Source of the DNA: CAYMGM01 sp964390005
Lineage (GTDB): Bacteria; Pseudomonadota; Alphaproteobacteria; UBA9219
DNA: 64,000 bases
Assembly: GCA_964390005.1 (NCBI GenBank)
Contig: CAYMGM010000001.1
Span: 671,217 to 735,216, forward strand
Reading direction: 5' to 3'
Both the position numbers and the translations under genes were made by a program. Below are positions 27,113-36,659 of this stretch, piece by piece. Under the pieces are notes generated by a model. The model made no database searches. It was not told where the DNA came from and saw only the letters and a program-made list of their open reading frames with translations. Within the stretch, counting starts at the first letter, position 1. Each line of letters starts with the position of its first letter.

Positions 27113-28138
27113 ATGAAATTTTTGGACCAAGCCAAGATCATTCTCGCCAGCGGCCATGGCGGCGCGGGGTGCGTTAGCTTTCGGCGTGAGAAATATATTG
27201 AATTCGGCGGCCCCGACGGCGGCGATGGCGGCAAAGGCGGCGACATCATTTTCGAAACAGCGGAAAATCTGAATACGCTCATCGATTATCGCTACCAACA
27301 GCACCACATTGCCAAAAATGGCCGTCCCGGATCGGGGCGCGACATGACGGGGGCTGCGGGCCCCGATATGGTTTTACGCGTTCCAGTCGGCACGCAGATT
27401 CTCGCCGAAGACAAGGAAACGGTTCTGGCCGATCTGGCTGAAATCGGGCAACGCCTTGTTTTTCTGAAAGGCGGCGACGGCGGCTTTGGCAATGCCCACT
27501 ATAAGACAGCGACGAATCAAGCGCCGCGTCAATCCACCCCCGGCTGGCCCGGACAAGAACGCGAAGTTTGGTTGCGTCTGAAGCTTATCGCCGATGCGGG
27601 ATTAATCGGGCTGCCCAACGCCGGAAAATCGACCTTTTTATCGGCTTGCACCGCCGCCAAACCCAAGATTGCCGATTATCCCTTTACGACGCTGGCCCCC
27701 AATCTTGGGGTCGTGCGCCTGGGGGCACGGCAAAGCAAGCATGATTCTGCGGCAACTTTTGTGTTAGCCGATATTCCCGGATTGATCGAGGGCGCGCATG
27801 AAGGTCAAGGCCTTGGCGACCGCTTTCTGGGGCATGTCGAGCGCACAAAAGTCCTGCTTCACCTTGTCGACGGAACAGAAGAAGATATTGTCAAAAACTA
27901 CAAAACGATCCGCGCCGAACTAAAAGCTTATGGGAACAATCTAAGCCGCAAGCCGGAAATCGTCGTCCTCAACAAATGCGATGCATTGACGGACGAAGAA
28001 ATCGCACGAAAGAAAGCGGCCCTGAAGCGGGCCTGCCGCAAGGACGTTCATACCATTTCAACGGTTACGCATGCGGGCGTTGAAGAGATCTTGTGGCTCG
28101 TCGTTAATAAAATCCAAGACAAGCCAGAAGACGAATAA
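27113..28138 (+). CDS. obgE: Obg-family GTPase ObgE/CgtA
   Basis: A 341-residue GTPase for 50S assembly and stress control. The N-terminal glycine-rich Obg fold (GGHGG..., GGPDGGDGGKGGD, GKDGGFGN-like motifs) takes the first 155 or so residues. The G domain follows with LPNAGKSTF, switch I region DYPFTTLAPNLG, DIPGLIEGA and NKCD. There is no long C-terminal extension. Third gene of rplU-rpmA-obgE, convergent with the next gene across only 10 nt. Confidence 0.97.
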   Translation: MKFLDQAKIILASGHGGAGCVSFRREKYIEFGGPDGGDGGKGGDIIFETAENLNTLIDYRYQQHHIAKNGRPGSGRDMTGAAGPDMVLRVPVGTQILAEDKETVLADLAEIGQRLVFLKGGDGGFGNAHYKTATNQAPRQSTPGWPGQEREVWLRLKLIADAGLIGLPNAGKSTFLSACTAAKPKIADYPFTTLAPNLGVVRLGARQSKHDSAATFVLADIPGLIEGAHEGQGLGDRFLGHVERTKVLLHLVDGTEEDIVKNYKTIRAELKAYGNNLSRKPEIVVLNKCDALTDEEIARKKAALKRACRKDVHTISTVTHAGVEEILWLVVNKIQDKPEDE

Positions 28139-28148
28139 GCCCCTTGTT

Positions 28149-28724
28149 TTAATGAGCGCGCGGCACGTAATACCATGTCACCGTCGTGGGCAATTGCGTC
28201 AGCTCAAAAACAAAACGCTTTTCCTCTTCATCGACTTCGACCGGGATTTTGCGTGTCAGCCCTCCGGCAAGGCATGGGGGCGCCGAACAGCTTTCGCCTT
28301 TAACATCGACATCAAACGCAACCGGTAAAGCTTTTTCCCAGTATTTGTCCGGAAAAGGAACATGGACCTGAACAGGCCGAGACAGCGTGATGGGATCTTT
28401 CGTCTGAAGGCTCAACGCGCTTGATGTTCCCCAAGCCCCCGAAAGATTTTTTATCGTCCCCATGCGTTCAAGAAAAGTGATGGCGACATTCTTATCAACC
28501 GCTTGCTCAGGAAAGATCAGAAAAGCCCCATCTAAGGCCGAGCCTGGCAGGGGCGGAAGATGAAAAGCCTGCTTTGAAGAATCAAGCAACGTACTGCCAA
28601 TCGCTTTGGTGTCGCTAAGAACAAAGCGAACGTCCCTATCCTGTTGCACTGGATGCGTGTGTGTAAATCTTAGAAAAACGACACCAGCCAATAGAATGAC
28701 GACAGGCCAAACGGACAAACGCAT
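28149..28724 (-). CDS. Membrane-anchored protein of unknown function
   Basis: A 191-residue protein with one N-terminal hydrophobic helix (about residues 4-20), probably a signal anchor, and a beta-rich extracytoplasmic part with a two-Cys CSAPPC motif. No family recognised. It follows nadE on the same strand after an 83-nt gap and may be read from the same transcript, but nothing in it suggests NAD metabolism. Confidence 0.55.
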   Translation of the reverse strand: MRLSVWPVVILLAGVVFLRFTHTHPVQQDRDVRFVLSDTKAIGSTLLDSSKQAFHLPPLPGSALDGAFLIFPEQAVDKNVAITFLERMGTIKNLSGAWGTSSALSLQTKDPITLSRPVQVHVPFPDKYWEKALPVAFDVDVKGESCSAPPCLAGGLTRKIPVEVDEEEKRFVFELTQLPTTVTWYYVPRAH

Positions 28725-28807
28725 TTTACGATCCTTTCTGCCCCTATCGTAAACAGATCAAACGGTGCGACGCAAGACTGGCTCTGCCCCAAACATACGG
28801 GATTATA

Positions 28808-31411
28808 TTAAGAGCTTTGGCTCCATGCCAAATAACAGGCTGGCAACGCGCCAAAAAGGGAAGCCAGACCATCCGCTTCGACTTCACGCGCGAGCGCTTC
28901 AAGATCAAAGACAAAAGCCCCCTTCCCGCGTAAAGCCTCGTCAAAAGCGGCTATAAACGCTTCATCTGACAGCGCTCTTTTGTGCCATGCTTTTTCATTT
29001 TCTATCGTGGGCCATGCCAACCCTTTGTCACGCGCATTCTTGAAAAGAAGAGAAAGCCCTAAATCAACCAAGCCGCCGCGTGCCCCGCCAGAAAGGTTGG
29101 GCGTGCGCAAACTGACCTGATGATCGACGCTGACCCCAAAGGTCGGCGCCAAAGGCGAGGCATGAATCTTGTGCTGTGCCATCTCCCATCGCCGATAACT
29201 CAAACAAATCATATTGTACAAAGCGGCTTCTGTTTCAGACGCAAAAAGCGGATCTTGTTGGCAGTCTTCAAAAATCTCGATGGGTTTGAGGCGGCGCTGT
29301 TTATAAGCGCCCGCGCGCACCGAAAGCATCAGGCCAGAAAGCCGGTCCATCTGAGCAAAAGAACGCCCCAAGGCTTCTTCGTCATTTTGCACGACACGGC
29401 CCTGATCGTCTTTGGGCAAAAGTTCAGCCGTCGGTTTGTTTTTCAGGACCAGCGCCAACGAGGCGACAGGCTCAAAACCGTCAAGCCCCTGTTCGCAAAG
29501 ATAGCGCAGAATCTCAAGCTCGCGCGCTTTGGGGATAAAGGCATTCAAGTTAACGGTACCGCTGTGCAAATCGCCGCCAAAGGTCGCATAAGCGTTACGC
29601 GCTTCATCTAAATTTGGATTCGCTATCGCCATTTTTCCTTCGGTGTTGGCGATCAACATAATCAGAACCTGACGGGCGCGGGCTTGAATATTCTCATATG
29701 CAATGCTTTGGCGCGGATCGGCTGCCGACAGCAAAACGCCATCGATTTCAGGAAAAGCCACGCGCAATTCGGCGGCGGCCAAAGACAAGTCGTCTAACGT
29801 TGCGCTGCCCGGGCGACGATTGAGAAAGGCTGCAATGGCTGTGACCAATTCGGCCTTGCGGACAGGCGGCAAAAGGCTTGTCTGCGGCACGGCCAAGACA
29901 ACGGCATAAAAATCCAAAAGATCTTGCACATTGCGTTCAAGGAACGTGCCGCCAATGCCGCGCGTTTTCTCATCGCCCTGAACAAGAAAACGCGCCGCCG
30001 CACGCGTTTCGTCGGACGAGTTGTTGGTCCCCATATAAACACAGGTCAGTAAGCGCGCAAGGCAAGCGCGTATAGCGCCTTCGATACCTTCGACTTTTTC
30101 AGCTTGGCGGATCGCATCTAAATACGTCAGATGCGCCATTTCCTGGCAAAAACCTTCGACCCCTAATTCGGTCAACGCCAGTCGAACCATGATTGCAACA
30201 AGGGTCGCATTAAAAGCCGAATCTGCGCCGCCGCTTACCGCTTCGGCAATGCCTTGGCTTTTGGTTTTGCGCATGTAATCGAACAACCAAAGCGCCGCCA
30301 TACGCACCGTTTCTTCAGCGCCGGTATTAGCGCCCAAACGATCCCAAGTTAAACTTGGCGCAGGCGTCAAAGACGGTTTGGCTGCGCTTGAAACAGAAAA
30401 ACAAGCCTGCGCCTGAAAACCATTTGCAGAATCCAAAGGATCTAGCGCTATATCTGCGCAATCGGTCATCACGCGGCGAAAACTCAGGCGACGGCCTTCG
30501 TGCTTCAAAACGCCGTCTTGAGCGATCAAGCGAAAACCGAATTGAGCAAAGGTCGATCCGCTGCTTCCCAAACCGTCTGTGTCGATAACGGCACCAGCAT
30601 AGTTTGATGCCAATTGGGCCAAGTGGCGATGTTTATCCATCTTCATCAACGAAGGCGGGCTGGCATTTGGAACAATCAGCACAAGCCCCGTCTTCCCCGC
30701 AAGCCGCGCTACAGCAGGCGGCACCCCGTCGCGTGCATAATCATCATCCGTGGCATGCGGTTGATTAAAGCGCGAAGCGATCCATTTCTCTTCGCAGACG
30801 ACATGTGCCAAATGCAAAGCGCCTTGGCTGGATTCCCAGCGCAGAACGGGACGCCCCAAAGGCACCTTTTCTTTTTGTCCCGGAATATCGATCAAGATTG
30901 TTCCGTCTGCGCCGCCTGCTTGATCCGCATCTGCCGCGGACCATTCGGCAAAATAGCGCGTTTCATAACCGCGCTCATAACCAAACAGATAGCTTTTCGC
31001 CGTCATGGCCCAAAGACGCCCCTGCCCGATAAAGCTTTGAACGTCGAAGGGAAGATTCCACCGGTTATACAATGCGTTTTTCGTGCGATCCGACGCCCCC
31101 GCAATATTTTTGTCAGCGTAAAAATAAGGGTGGCCGATTGAAAGAAGAAGATCGGGCGCTTGCGCCTTGGCGTAAGCGGCAATGTCGAATAAATGCTCTA
31201 AAATCTCGTCATTATCCGTTTTCTGAAAATCGTCGCCAGCGTCATAGCCAGTCAACGCCAGCTCTTCAAAGCACAAAAGATCTGCGCCCTGTTCTGCCGC
31301 GCGATCTATCGCCGCCAAGATATTGGCCTTGTTGCGCGGAAAATCAAAGGCCGTTTGATTCAAGCTGGCCTGCATAACGCGCAACGTCAACAAAGGGTTA
31401 TCGTTCGGCAT
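28808..31411 (-). CDS. nadE: Glutamine-dependent NAD+ synthetase, unusually long
   Basis: An 867-residue two-domain enzyme. The N-terminal nitrilase-type amidase supplies ammonia: Glu in CFEELALTGYD, the catalytic Cys in HVVCEEKW. The C-terminal synthetase domain adenylates nicotinate-adenine dinucleotide using the PP-loop in AVSGGADSA. Common glutamine-dependent NadEs have about 540-680 residues, so this one carries extra segments, mainly in the synthetase half. ATG 31411 has GGATG about 7 nt upstream; ATG 31420 is the alternative. Both overlap the end of the upstream phosphoribosyltransferase gene, so the two are translationally coupled. Confidence 0.88.
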   Translation of the reverse strand: MPNDNPLLTLRVMQASLNQTAFDFPRNKANILAAIDRAAEQGADLLCFEELALTGYDAGDDFQKTDNDEILEHLFDIAAYAKAQAPDLLLSIGHPYFYADKNIAGASDRTKNALYNRWNLPFDVQSFIGQGRLWAMTAKSYLFGYERGYETRYFAEWSAADADQAGGADGTILIDIPGQKEKVPLGRPVLRWESSQGALHLAHVVCEEKWIASRFNQPHATDDDYARDGVPPAVARLAGKTGLVLIVPNASPPSLMKMDKHRHLAQLASNYAGAVIDTDGLGSSGSTFAQFGFRLIAQDGVLKHEGRRLSFRRVMTDCADIALDPLDSANGFQAQACFSVSSAAKPSLTPAPSLTWDRLGANTGAEETVRMAALWLFDYMRKTKSQGIAEAVSGGADSAFNATLVAIMVRLALTELGVEGFCQEMAHLTYLDAIRQAEKVEGIEGAIRACLARLLTCVYMGTNNSSDETRAAARFLVQGDEKTRGIGGTFLERNVQDLLDFYAVVLAVPQTSLLPPVRKAELVTAIAAFLNRRPGSATLDDLSLAAAELRVAFPEIDGVLLSAADPRQSIAYENIQARARQVLIMLIANTEGKMAIANPNLDEARNAYATFGGDLHSGTVNLNAFIPKARELEILRYLCEQGLDGFEPVASLALVLKNKPTAELLPKDDQGRVVQNDEEALGRSFAQMDRLSGLMLSVRAGAYKQRRLKPIEIFEDCQQDPLFASETEAALYNMICLSYRRWEMAQHKIHASPLAPTFGVSVDHQVSLRTPNLSGGARGGLVDLGLSLLFKNARDKGLAWPTIENEKAWHKRALSDEAFIAAFDEALRGKGAFVFDLEALAREVEADGLASLFGALPACYLAWSQSS

Positions 31412-33128
31412 CGGTTTCATCCATGACTTTAAAACGGCGTTTCTGGCGTTGCATTGCGCTGTGATGAATCTCTTTAACGGCGCGCTCTTGCTTCTTTGCC
31501 AAAGAATCTTCGATACCCCAACCATAGCGATGTGGCATGGCGGGCGACACTAAAAGATGCGCTTTATCGAGCTTTCCCATCGTTTCGGCACAGCGCGCGC
31601 GGCTTTGGCGCAAGATCGCAGGCGCATCGCAAGCCGCATAGGCCGGATCGACAAAGGCGCCATTTTCCATCCATGGCGTCAACAAACGAACAAAAGGCGT
31701 GCCCTTGGGAAAAGGCCGTACCTGCCCTGTTTCGACATGATGCGAAAAGATATCGCAGGCCAGCGTTCCCTCGCCCACGGGCAAATCTGCCGCGATAATG
31801 GTATCGCCAGCCCAGCGCCCTGCCGGATCGATAAAACGGATGGTATCGGTTAAACCGGGCAACGTCGTTTTCTTTTCGCTTTCTGACACTTTGATCACAT
31901 CGCGAACCACGGCGTGGTCGCCGCTTGAAGCGTCGCCATGAACGGCGGACAATTTCATCACAAAATCATGCAGGGGATGATAGCGATTGACGGCGATTTC
32001 AGACCCAATGCCAAACATATCGACCGCGCTTTCGCGCAAAGCTGGCTCGTACGCCACATGGCCGAACAAACTGGCGGCGGCACGGCGCGAGATGTTATCC
32101 GTCGCAATAATGCGCGCTGTCGTATAGCCAGCCTTATCCAAAAGGGCGCGCGCCCGGCGTGACAAAAAGGCCATATTGCCTGAATCCAGCCGAACGCCTT
32201 TCAACTGTAAATCATGCTTTTTGCAGATACGTATCGCCGTTTCGATGCCTTCAATCGTGCTATAGGTATCGACCAGAAAAACTGCGGCCCCCGGAAAAGC
32301 GGCGGCCCATGTTTCAAAGGCTTTTTCCTCGGTCTCGAACAACATGACCCAGGCATGGGCAAAGGTTCCCATGACAGGAATGCCATAACACATGCCCGCA
32401 TAGACATTCGATGTATTATCCCATCCGGCGATCGAAGCCGCGCGCGCCGATTGCAAACCGCCAATCGATGGGGCGCGGCGCAAAGACATATCGGCAAGCC
32501 CCGCATACTCCAGCGCCGAGGCTTCGATAAGCGGCACGCCCGCCTGCCAAGCCAGCCGCCGCGTCGCCAACCGAACCTGTGACGCAACGGTTGCCAGATT
32601 TGTACTCGACGACAAAAGGCTTAGAATATTCGCCTCGACAAACAATTGCTGCCACAAGGGCCCCGTCAGACGCATCACCGGCTCTTGCGGAAAAATCAGC
32701 TCGCCTTCGGGCACGGCCATAATATCCAGTGAAAGCTTTTGCTTTTCTAGCCAGCTTAAAAAAGCGTCGGGAAACGTCCGAACCCGAACGCCCTGCCCAT
32801 TATCATGCGTTTGCTGCGCCAGAAAAGTCAGCTCACGCGCGCCCCAGCGCCACCCCGACAGCCATTCGGCGATCAACCCAGCACCCGCATTGACGAGATA
32901 GGGTATTTTAACGGTCTTGATTTCGTCGGTCCCAGAATCTTTGTAAGTATCGCCGTTGTTCAAAAGACTGCGGCAAAAAACATTGGCGGTCGTCACTTTC
33001 TCGTCCACGATGCCGGCATGCCAAGCGGCAACCGTCATCGTCAAGGCATAATAATCCTGCACCAAAGGTCCAAGGTCTTTGACAAAAGACTGAAAGCCTT
33101 CCGGTGCGGCAGGCGGCAAGAAAGACAT
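31398..33128 (-). CDS. pncB: Nicotinate (or nicotinamide) phosphoribosyltransferase
   Basis: A 576-residue enzyme of the NAPRT/NAMPT fold. It joins nicotinate (or nicotinamide) to PRPP, the first salvage step to NAD. Recognisable segments are the N-terminal DYYALTMTVAAW, the central GTFAHAWVM and FLVDTYSTIEG, and the GVRLDSGNM phosphate-binding motif; Asn replaces the usual Asp at the last position. ATG 33128 has GGGGGA 8 nt upstream; a longer frame starting at 33236 lacks support. The NadE gene overlaps its 3' end. The ligand cannot be decided from sequence alone; the nicotinate form fits the NadE downstream. Confidence 0.8.
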   Translation of the reverse strand: MSFLPPAAPEGFQSFVKDLGPLVQDYYALTMTVAAWHAGIVDEKVTTANVFCRSLLNNGDTYKDSGTDEIKTVKIPYLVNAGAGLIAEWLSGWRWGARELTFLAQQTHDNGQGVRVRTFPDAFLSWLEKQKLSLDIMAVPEGELIFPQEPVMRLTGPLWQQLFVEANILSLLSSSTNLATVASQVRLATRRLAWQAGVPLIEASALEYAGLADMSLRRAPSIGGLQSARAASIAGWDNTSNVYAGMCYGIPVMGTFAHAWVMLFETEEKAFETWAAAFPGAAVFLVDTYSTIEGIETAIRICKKHDLQLKGVRLDSGNMAFLSRRARALLDKAGYTTARIIATDNISRRAAASLFGHVAYEPALRESAVDMFGIGSEIAVNRYHPLHDFVMKLSAVHGDASSGDHAVVRDVIKVSESEKKTTLPGLTDTIRFIDPAGRWAGDTIIAADLPVGEGTLACDIFSHHVETGQVRPFPKGTPFVRLLTPWMENGAFVDPAYAACDAPAILRQSRARCAETMGKLDKAHLLVSPAMPHRYGWGIEDSLAKKQERAVKEIHHSAMQRQKRRFKVMDETDAER

Positions 33129-33217
33129 CGAAAAGATCCCCCTTCGATCAAACGGCCCATCGCCGCATAAGGTTCCGTTGTCTTTTACAGGAAAAAGGCG
33201 CGCTGAGCAAAGGGGCG

Positions 33218-33868
33218 TCAGAAAAACAACCGACAATGCTGAAGAGCATAAGCCGCAATATCAGCCCGGACATAGTCTGGACGCCGTCCGCCCTGTAGCA
33301 TCGCCATGGCTGCGCGTGAGCTGCCTTGCAAAGCCGGAAAATCCCTTAGAGAAAAAACGCCCTTAACCGCGCCTGACGGCGCCGCGCTGACAAAACGAGC
33401 GGCCTCAGATCCTTGAAAAGCACGGATATCGCCGCGTGGCCATACGACGACAGGAAAACGCTTCAGAAGCTCTTGATACCCCTTGGCCTTGTGCAGCTTC
33501 GTAAAACGGTCGCAACCCATCGCAACAACAATTTGGCGCGTCGGCCAAAAATCCTGGACCGCATGGACAAGAGCCACCGGATTTTCACTTCCTTCAGGGG
33601 TCAAAGCATGGCGCGATAAAAAGGTCATATCGCATAGCGTGACCCCTTCCACATCTTGCATCGCCATATTCATCATATGAATACGATGCTGATAAGGCAG
33701 ACGGGGCTCGGCAAAATGATCGCTTTTTTGCGTCCGACGACGCACCCAGCAAATAACCTGTTCGGCTGCTAATTTTTCTTGTAGTGCCTGAACCAGCCGT
33801 ACATGAGCCTCGGTTGGAATATCAAACTTTCCTGCTAACAAAACGACAGGACGCGATAATAAATCCAT
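33218..33868 (-). CDS. NadD-like nicotinate-nucleotide adenylyltransferase
   Basis: A 216-residue nucleotidyltransferase of the cytidylyltransferase-like fold. The N-terminal AGKFDIPTEAHVRLV corresponds to the GxFDPxHxGH motif of NadD/NMNAT, with the first His of that motif replaced; the second His is kept. A later SSRAAMAML resembles the family's ISST/SR-type motif. The predicted reaction is NaMN plus ATP to NaAD. ATG 33868 has GGAG 6 nt upstream. It heads a minus-strand operon with pncB and nadE, which supports the assignment. Confidence 0.7.
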   Translation of the reverse strand: MDLLSRPVVLLAGKFDIPTEAHVRLVQALQEKLAAEQVICWVRRRTQKSDHFAEPRLPYQHRIHMMNMAMQDVEGVTLCDMTFLSRHALTPEGSENPVALVHAVQDFWPTRQIVVAMGCDRFTKLHKAKGYQELLKRFPVVVWPRGDIRAFQGSEAARFVSAAPSGAVKGVFSLRDFPALQGSSRAAMAMLQGGRRPDYVRADIAAYALQHCRLFF

Positions 33869-34079
33869 CTTAAACTCCTCTGGCCAAAAACGCCTCACAT
33901 GCAAGAAAGAGAATCGCAACTATTAGATAAGCGTAATTAAAGCATCCCCCTCACGCAACCGCTGATTGGTCATTTAACCATAATGAACCAGCCGGAAAAG
34001 ATTGCTTTTCTTTCCAAAAAAAGCAAAAAATCCTATCTGTTCCCCTCTTTGTTTCCCCCTCCTCTGTTCCCTTGTGCCC

Positions 34080-35378
34080 ATGTCTCTCCAACAACCTTCC
34101 TTGTTAAAAGCCTTTGGCACCTGCCTCTCTGGCGCGGCGATGGCTTTACTTTTTGTCCTTGCGCTAGCTACGGTCTCTCACTTTGTGCCGCGTCAACCCG
34201 TTGTCGCCCATATCCGCAGCTCGATCCCCCTTATGAACATGTTTCGGCGTTCGGATACCTTTACCGAATGCATGGTCATGGCCTCGGCTGCCTTGCCCGC
34301 TTCACTGGCGGCTGATCTTTTCGACTTTCAAACTTTATTGGGCCTGCCGCCGGAATCTGCGGTGCCGCATGATCACGAAACATGCGCCAGTTTACGCCCC
34401 TTCGTCTTGGGGCAAAAAACAGCCGATGAAATCGGCACGACCTCTTATGCTCATTATTGGAATGGGCCCGTCAGCCTTGTTCGGCTTCTTCTGGCGGCGA
34501 TGCCGTTTTTGCCAGCTTACATCTTGCTTGCGCTTGGCTTTGCGGGGGCTTTGGCTTGGTGGGGGCTGGGGCTTGCGCGCGCGGGGCTTTCGGCGCGACG
34601 CGCCGGATGGATTGCCTTTGCCTGCTTTTACGGCGGCGCGGTTCCATTTTATGCCGGTAATTTAGCCCATACCCCCTCTTTTCTGATCCCCCTGGCCCTT
34701 ATGGGCGCGTGCCTGTCCTCACCCAGCTTAAGACCTCAAACTTTTGCGGCCTGGGCCCGATTAACAGGAGCCGTCGCCGCTTTGACTTTTTATTTCGACA
34801 TGCTTTTCATGGCGATCCCCTTCAATGCGATCCTTCTTGGTATCAGTTATTTAGCGCTGAACAAAAAGGCGTCTTTCCGGGATATTTTTATCCTCCTTGG
34901 TCTTTTCGCTTTGGCGGGAATTGGCGTTTTTGCGCTTAAACTCGCCATCTATAGCCTGTGGATCGCACCTGCCTACCATTCGGACTTATTTTTACAGGAT
35001 CTTGTTGCGCGTTTTGTCGCCGCCGATGATAAGGGCGAGAGCTTTACCTTTTGGGATCTTGTTTTGCGCACGGCCAATCCGGCCAGCAAAATGTTTGGGC
35101 ATAAAATCATTCTGCTTACAGCCCATATTGCGGGCTTGGTAGGATTGATCGCCGCTTGGCGCGCCGATCACCGGCGCGGCGCAGCTTTTGCCCTGATTGC
35201 GATGATCGAGCCCGTTTGGATGGCCTTGTTTCAAAACCACACGTGGATTCACGGCACGTTTACGATGCGCATCTTTTTTTGCTTGCCCCTTCTTGGCTTT
35301 TTGGCATGGGAAGACACGCCAAACGGCCACAAGACTTTTGCCGCCTTCGTTGCTCGCTTCAAGCCAAGGAAAAAATAA
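34080..35378 (+). CDS. Polytopic membrane protein, possibly GT-C-type glycosyltransferase
   Basis: A 432-residue protein with about 9-10 hydrophobic segments and short loops. An acidic and aromatic periplasmic stretch follows the first helix. The layout (first helix, large first loop, then many helices) resembles GT-C glycosyltransferases, but no diagnostic motif is certain. The start is unclear: ATG 34080 gives a normal membrane protein, but no ribosome site is visible; a longer frame starts at 34002. It directly abuts the aldo/keto reductase gene. Function not assigned. Confidence 0.6.
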   Translation: MSLQQPSLLKAFGTCLSGAAMALLFVLALATVSHFVPRQPVVAHIRSSIPLMNMFRRSDTFTECMVMASAALPASLAADLFDFQTLLGLPPESAVPHDHETCASLRPFVLGQKTADEIGTTSYAHYWNGPVSLVRLLLAAMPFLPAYILLALGFAGALAWWGLGLARAGLSARRAGWIAFACFYGGAVPFYAGNLAHTPSFLIPLALMGACLSSPSLRPQTFAAWARLTGAVAALTFYFDMLFMAIPFNAILLGISYLALNKKASFRDIFILLGLFALAGIGVFALKLAIYSLWIAPAYHSDLFLQDLVARFVAADDKGESFTFWDLVLRTANPASKMFGHKIILLTAHIAGLVGLIAAWRADHRRGAAFALIAMIEPVWMALFQNHTWIHGTFTMRIFFCLPLLGFLAWEDTPNGHKTFAAFVARFKPRKK

Positions 35379-36314
35379 ATGCAAAAACGTCCCTTGGGCC
35401 AATCAGGCCTTTTTGTCTCTGCGATCGGTTTTGGCTGCGCCAGCTATTGGGGCAAGAAAATCATGGACGATCGTGCCGCCATCGCGATGGTTCACGAAGC
35501 CGCTGCGCGTGGCGTTACTTTTTTTGACACGGGATCAAGCTATTCCGGCGGCAATGCCGAGCCGCGCTTAGGGCGCGCTTTAGCGGCCATGACAGCGCCT
35601 CAAGACCTCATCGTCGCCAGCAAAGCAGGCACGCGCCTTGGCAAAGGCGGGCGTTTATATAAAGATTTCTCGCCCGACTGGATTGAAGAGAGCACAGGCG
35701 CAAGCCTTAAAAATCTAGGTCTTTCGACACTACCCGTTTTACATCTGCATGGCCCACAAATCGCGGATTTAACAGACGCGCTGCTAACCCGCCTTGAGAA
35801 GCTGCGGCAAAAAGGCATGGTTCGCGCTTTAAGCGTCAACAGCTTTGATGCGCCCGTGGTGCGTCATGTTGCCACGCTGCCGACTTTTGATTGCGCAATG
35901 ATCGACTATCATATTCTGCGGCCAGAAAGGCGCGATTTGGTTGATGTACTCGCCCAGAACAACAAAGGCGTCTTTGCGGGTATGGCTTTGGCAGGACATC
36001 TTTACAGCACGCGTTTTTTCCACCCCAAAGGCCTACAAGATATTTGGTATATCCTGCGCGCACTCAAAAACCATCGCCCCCTTTTGCTGCGCGGTCGGAA
36101 AATGCAGTTCATCGACAAACGAAAAGACTTATCAGGGGGGCAAATCGCGCTGGGATGGGGTTTACAAAATCCGCATGTCAGTTGCGCCGTTTTTGGCTCG
36201 ACGCGCCTGTCCAATATGCTTGATGCCTTGCAGGCTGCCGAAAAGCCTTTACCTTCAGCTCTTGCACAAGAAATTGACGCGATCCAACAAAGCTTTACGC
36301 CGCTTGAGGCCTGA
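35379..36314 (+). CDS. Aldo/keto reductase
   Basis: A 311-residue NAD(P)H-dependent reductase with TIM-barrel fold. The catalytic tetrad is visible: Asp50 and Tyr55 in FFDTGSSYSGG, Lys82 in ASKAGT, His124 in LHLHGP. The C-terminal cofactor region has IALGWGLQNP...FGSTRLSNM, matching the YajO/L-fuconate type. The substrate is unknown. Its ATG follows the previous stop with no gap, so it is coupled to the membrane protein. A hairpin terminator follows 30 nt after the stop. Confidence 0.85.
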   Translation: MQKRPLGQSGLFVSAIGFGCASYWGKKIMDDRAAIAMVHEAAARGVTFFDTGSSYSGGNAEPRLGRALAAMTAPQDLIVASKAGTRLGKGGRLYKDFSPDWIEESTGASLKNLGLSTLPVLHLHGPQIADLTDALLTRLEKLRQKGMVRALSVNSFDAPVVRHVATLPTFDCAMIDYHILRPERRDLVDVLAQNNKGVFAGMALAGHLYSTRFFHPKGLQDIWYILRALKNHRPLLLRGRKMQFIDKRKDLSGGQIALGWGLQNPHVSCAVFGSTRLSNMLDALQAAEKPLPSALAQEIDAIQQSFTPLEA

Positions 36315-36343
36315 TTTTATGGGCAAGCGTTGGAGGGATTTGT

Positions 36344-36370
36344 AAAAACACGCTATGAGCGCGTCTTTTT
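36344..36370 (+). terminator. Intrinsic terminator of the aldo/keto reductase gene
   Basis: AAAAACACGCT pairs imperfectly with AGCGCGTCTTTTT around an ATG loop, 30 nt after the stop codon. Confidence 0.7.
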
Positions 36371-36470
36371 ATCCGGCCGCGCCGGACTACGCTGCGCTAC
36401 GCGCAAAACGGTCCCCCAGACCGTTTTGTGAACCCCAGTGGGGGCTCATTCACGCGCCAAAGGCGCCATT
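36371..36470. other. Intergenic stretch with two inverted repeats
   Basis: It contains AAAACGGTC...GACCGTTTT (36407-36430 region) and CCGGCCGCGCCGG, with no gene. It could be an intergenic repeat family, which can only be tested against the genome. Confidence 0.45.
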
Positions 36471-36493
36471 AAAAAACCCCCGATAAACGGGGG
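36471..36493 (-). terminator. Terminator of tRNA-Thr
   Basis: Read on the minus strand: CCCCCG, short loop, CGGGGG and TTTTTT, lying just after the tRNA 3' end. Confidence 0.85.
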
Positions 36494-36501
36494 TGTTTTA
36501 A

Positions 36502-36576
36502 TGGTGCCGTTGGAGGGATTTGAACCCCCGACCTTGGCTTTACGAAAGCCCTGCTCTACCGCTGAGCTACAACGGC
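36502..36576 (-). tRNA. tRNA-Thr (anticodon CGT)
   Basis: Cloverleaf read on the minus strand: acceptor GCCGTTG with CAACGGC, D stem GCTC/GAGC, anticodon loop TTCGTAA (anticodon CGT), T arm GGGGG TTCAAAT CCCTC, discriminator A, and an encoded CCA. The first anticodon-stem pair is a G-A mismatch. It reads ACG codons. Confidence 0.93.
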
Positions 36577-36659
36577 ACTGATGTGCCTTTCTTTCAAAAG
36601 GACCGCTTGCTCTTAACGGCTTCCGAGGCTTTCGTCAACTCCTGCCAACGCTTTTAAAC

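Larger units (their letters stand above)
36328..36522. repeat. 15-nt direct repeat of the tRNA-Thr 3' end
   Basis: CGTTGGAGGGATTTG occurs at 36328-36342, just after the aldo/keto reductase, and again at 36508-36522 inside the 3' end of the tRNA-Thr gene. Tyrosine integrases often leave copies of tRNA 3' ends; the 165 nt between the copies hold only hairpins and no gene. It may mark a deleted element, or be chance duplication. Confidence 0.55.
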
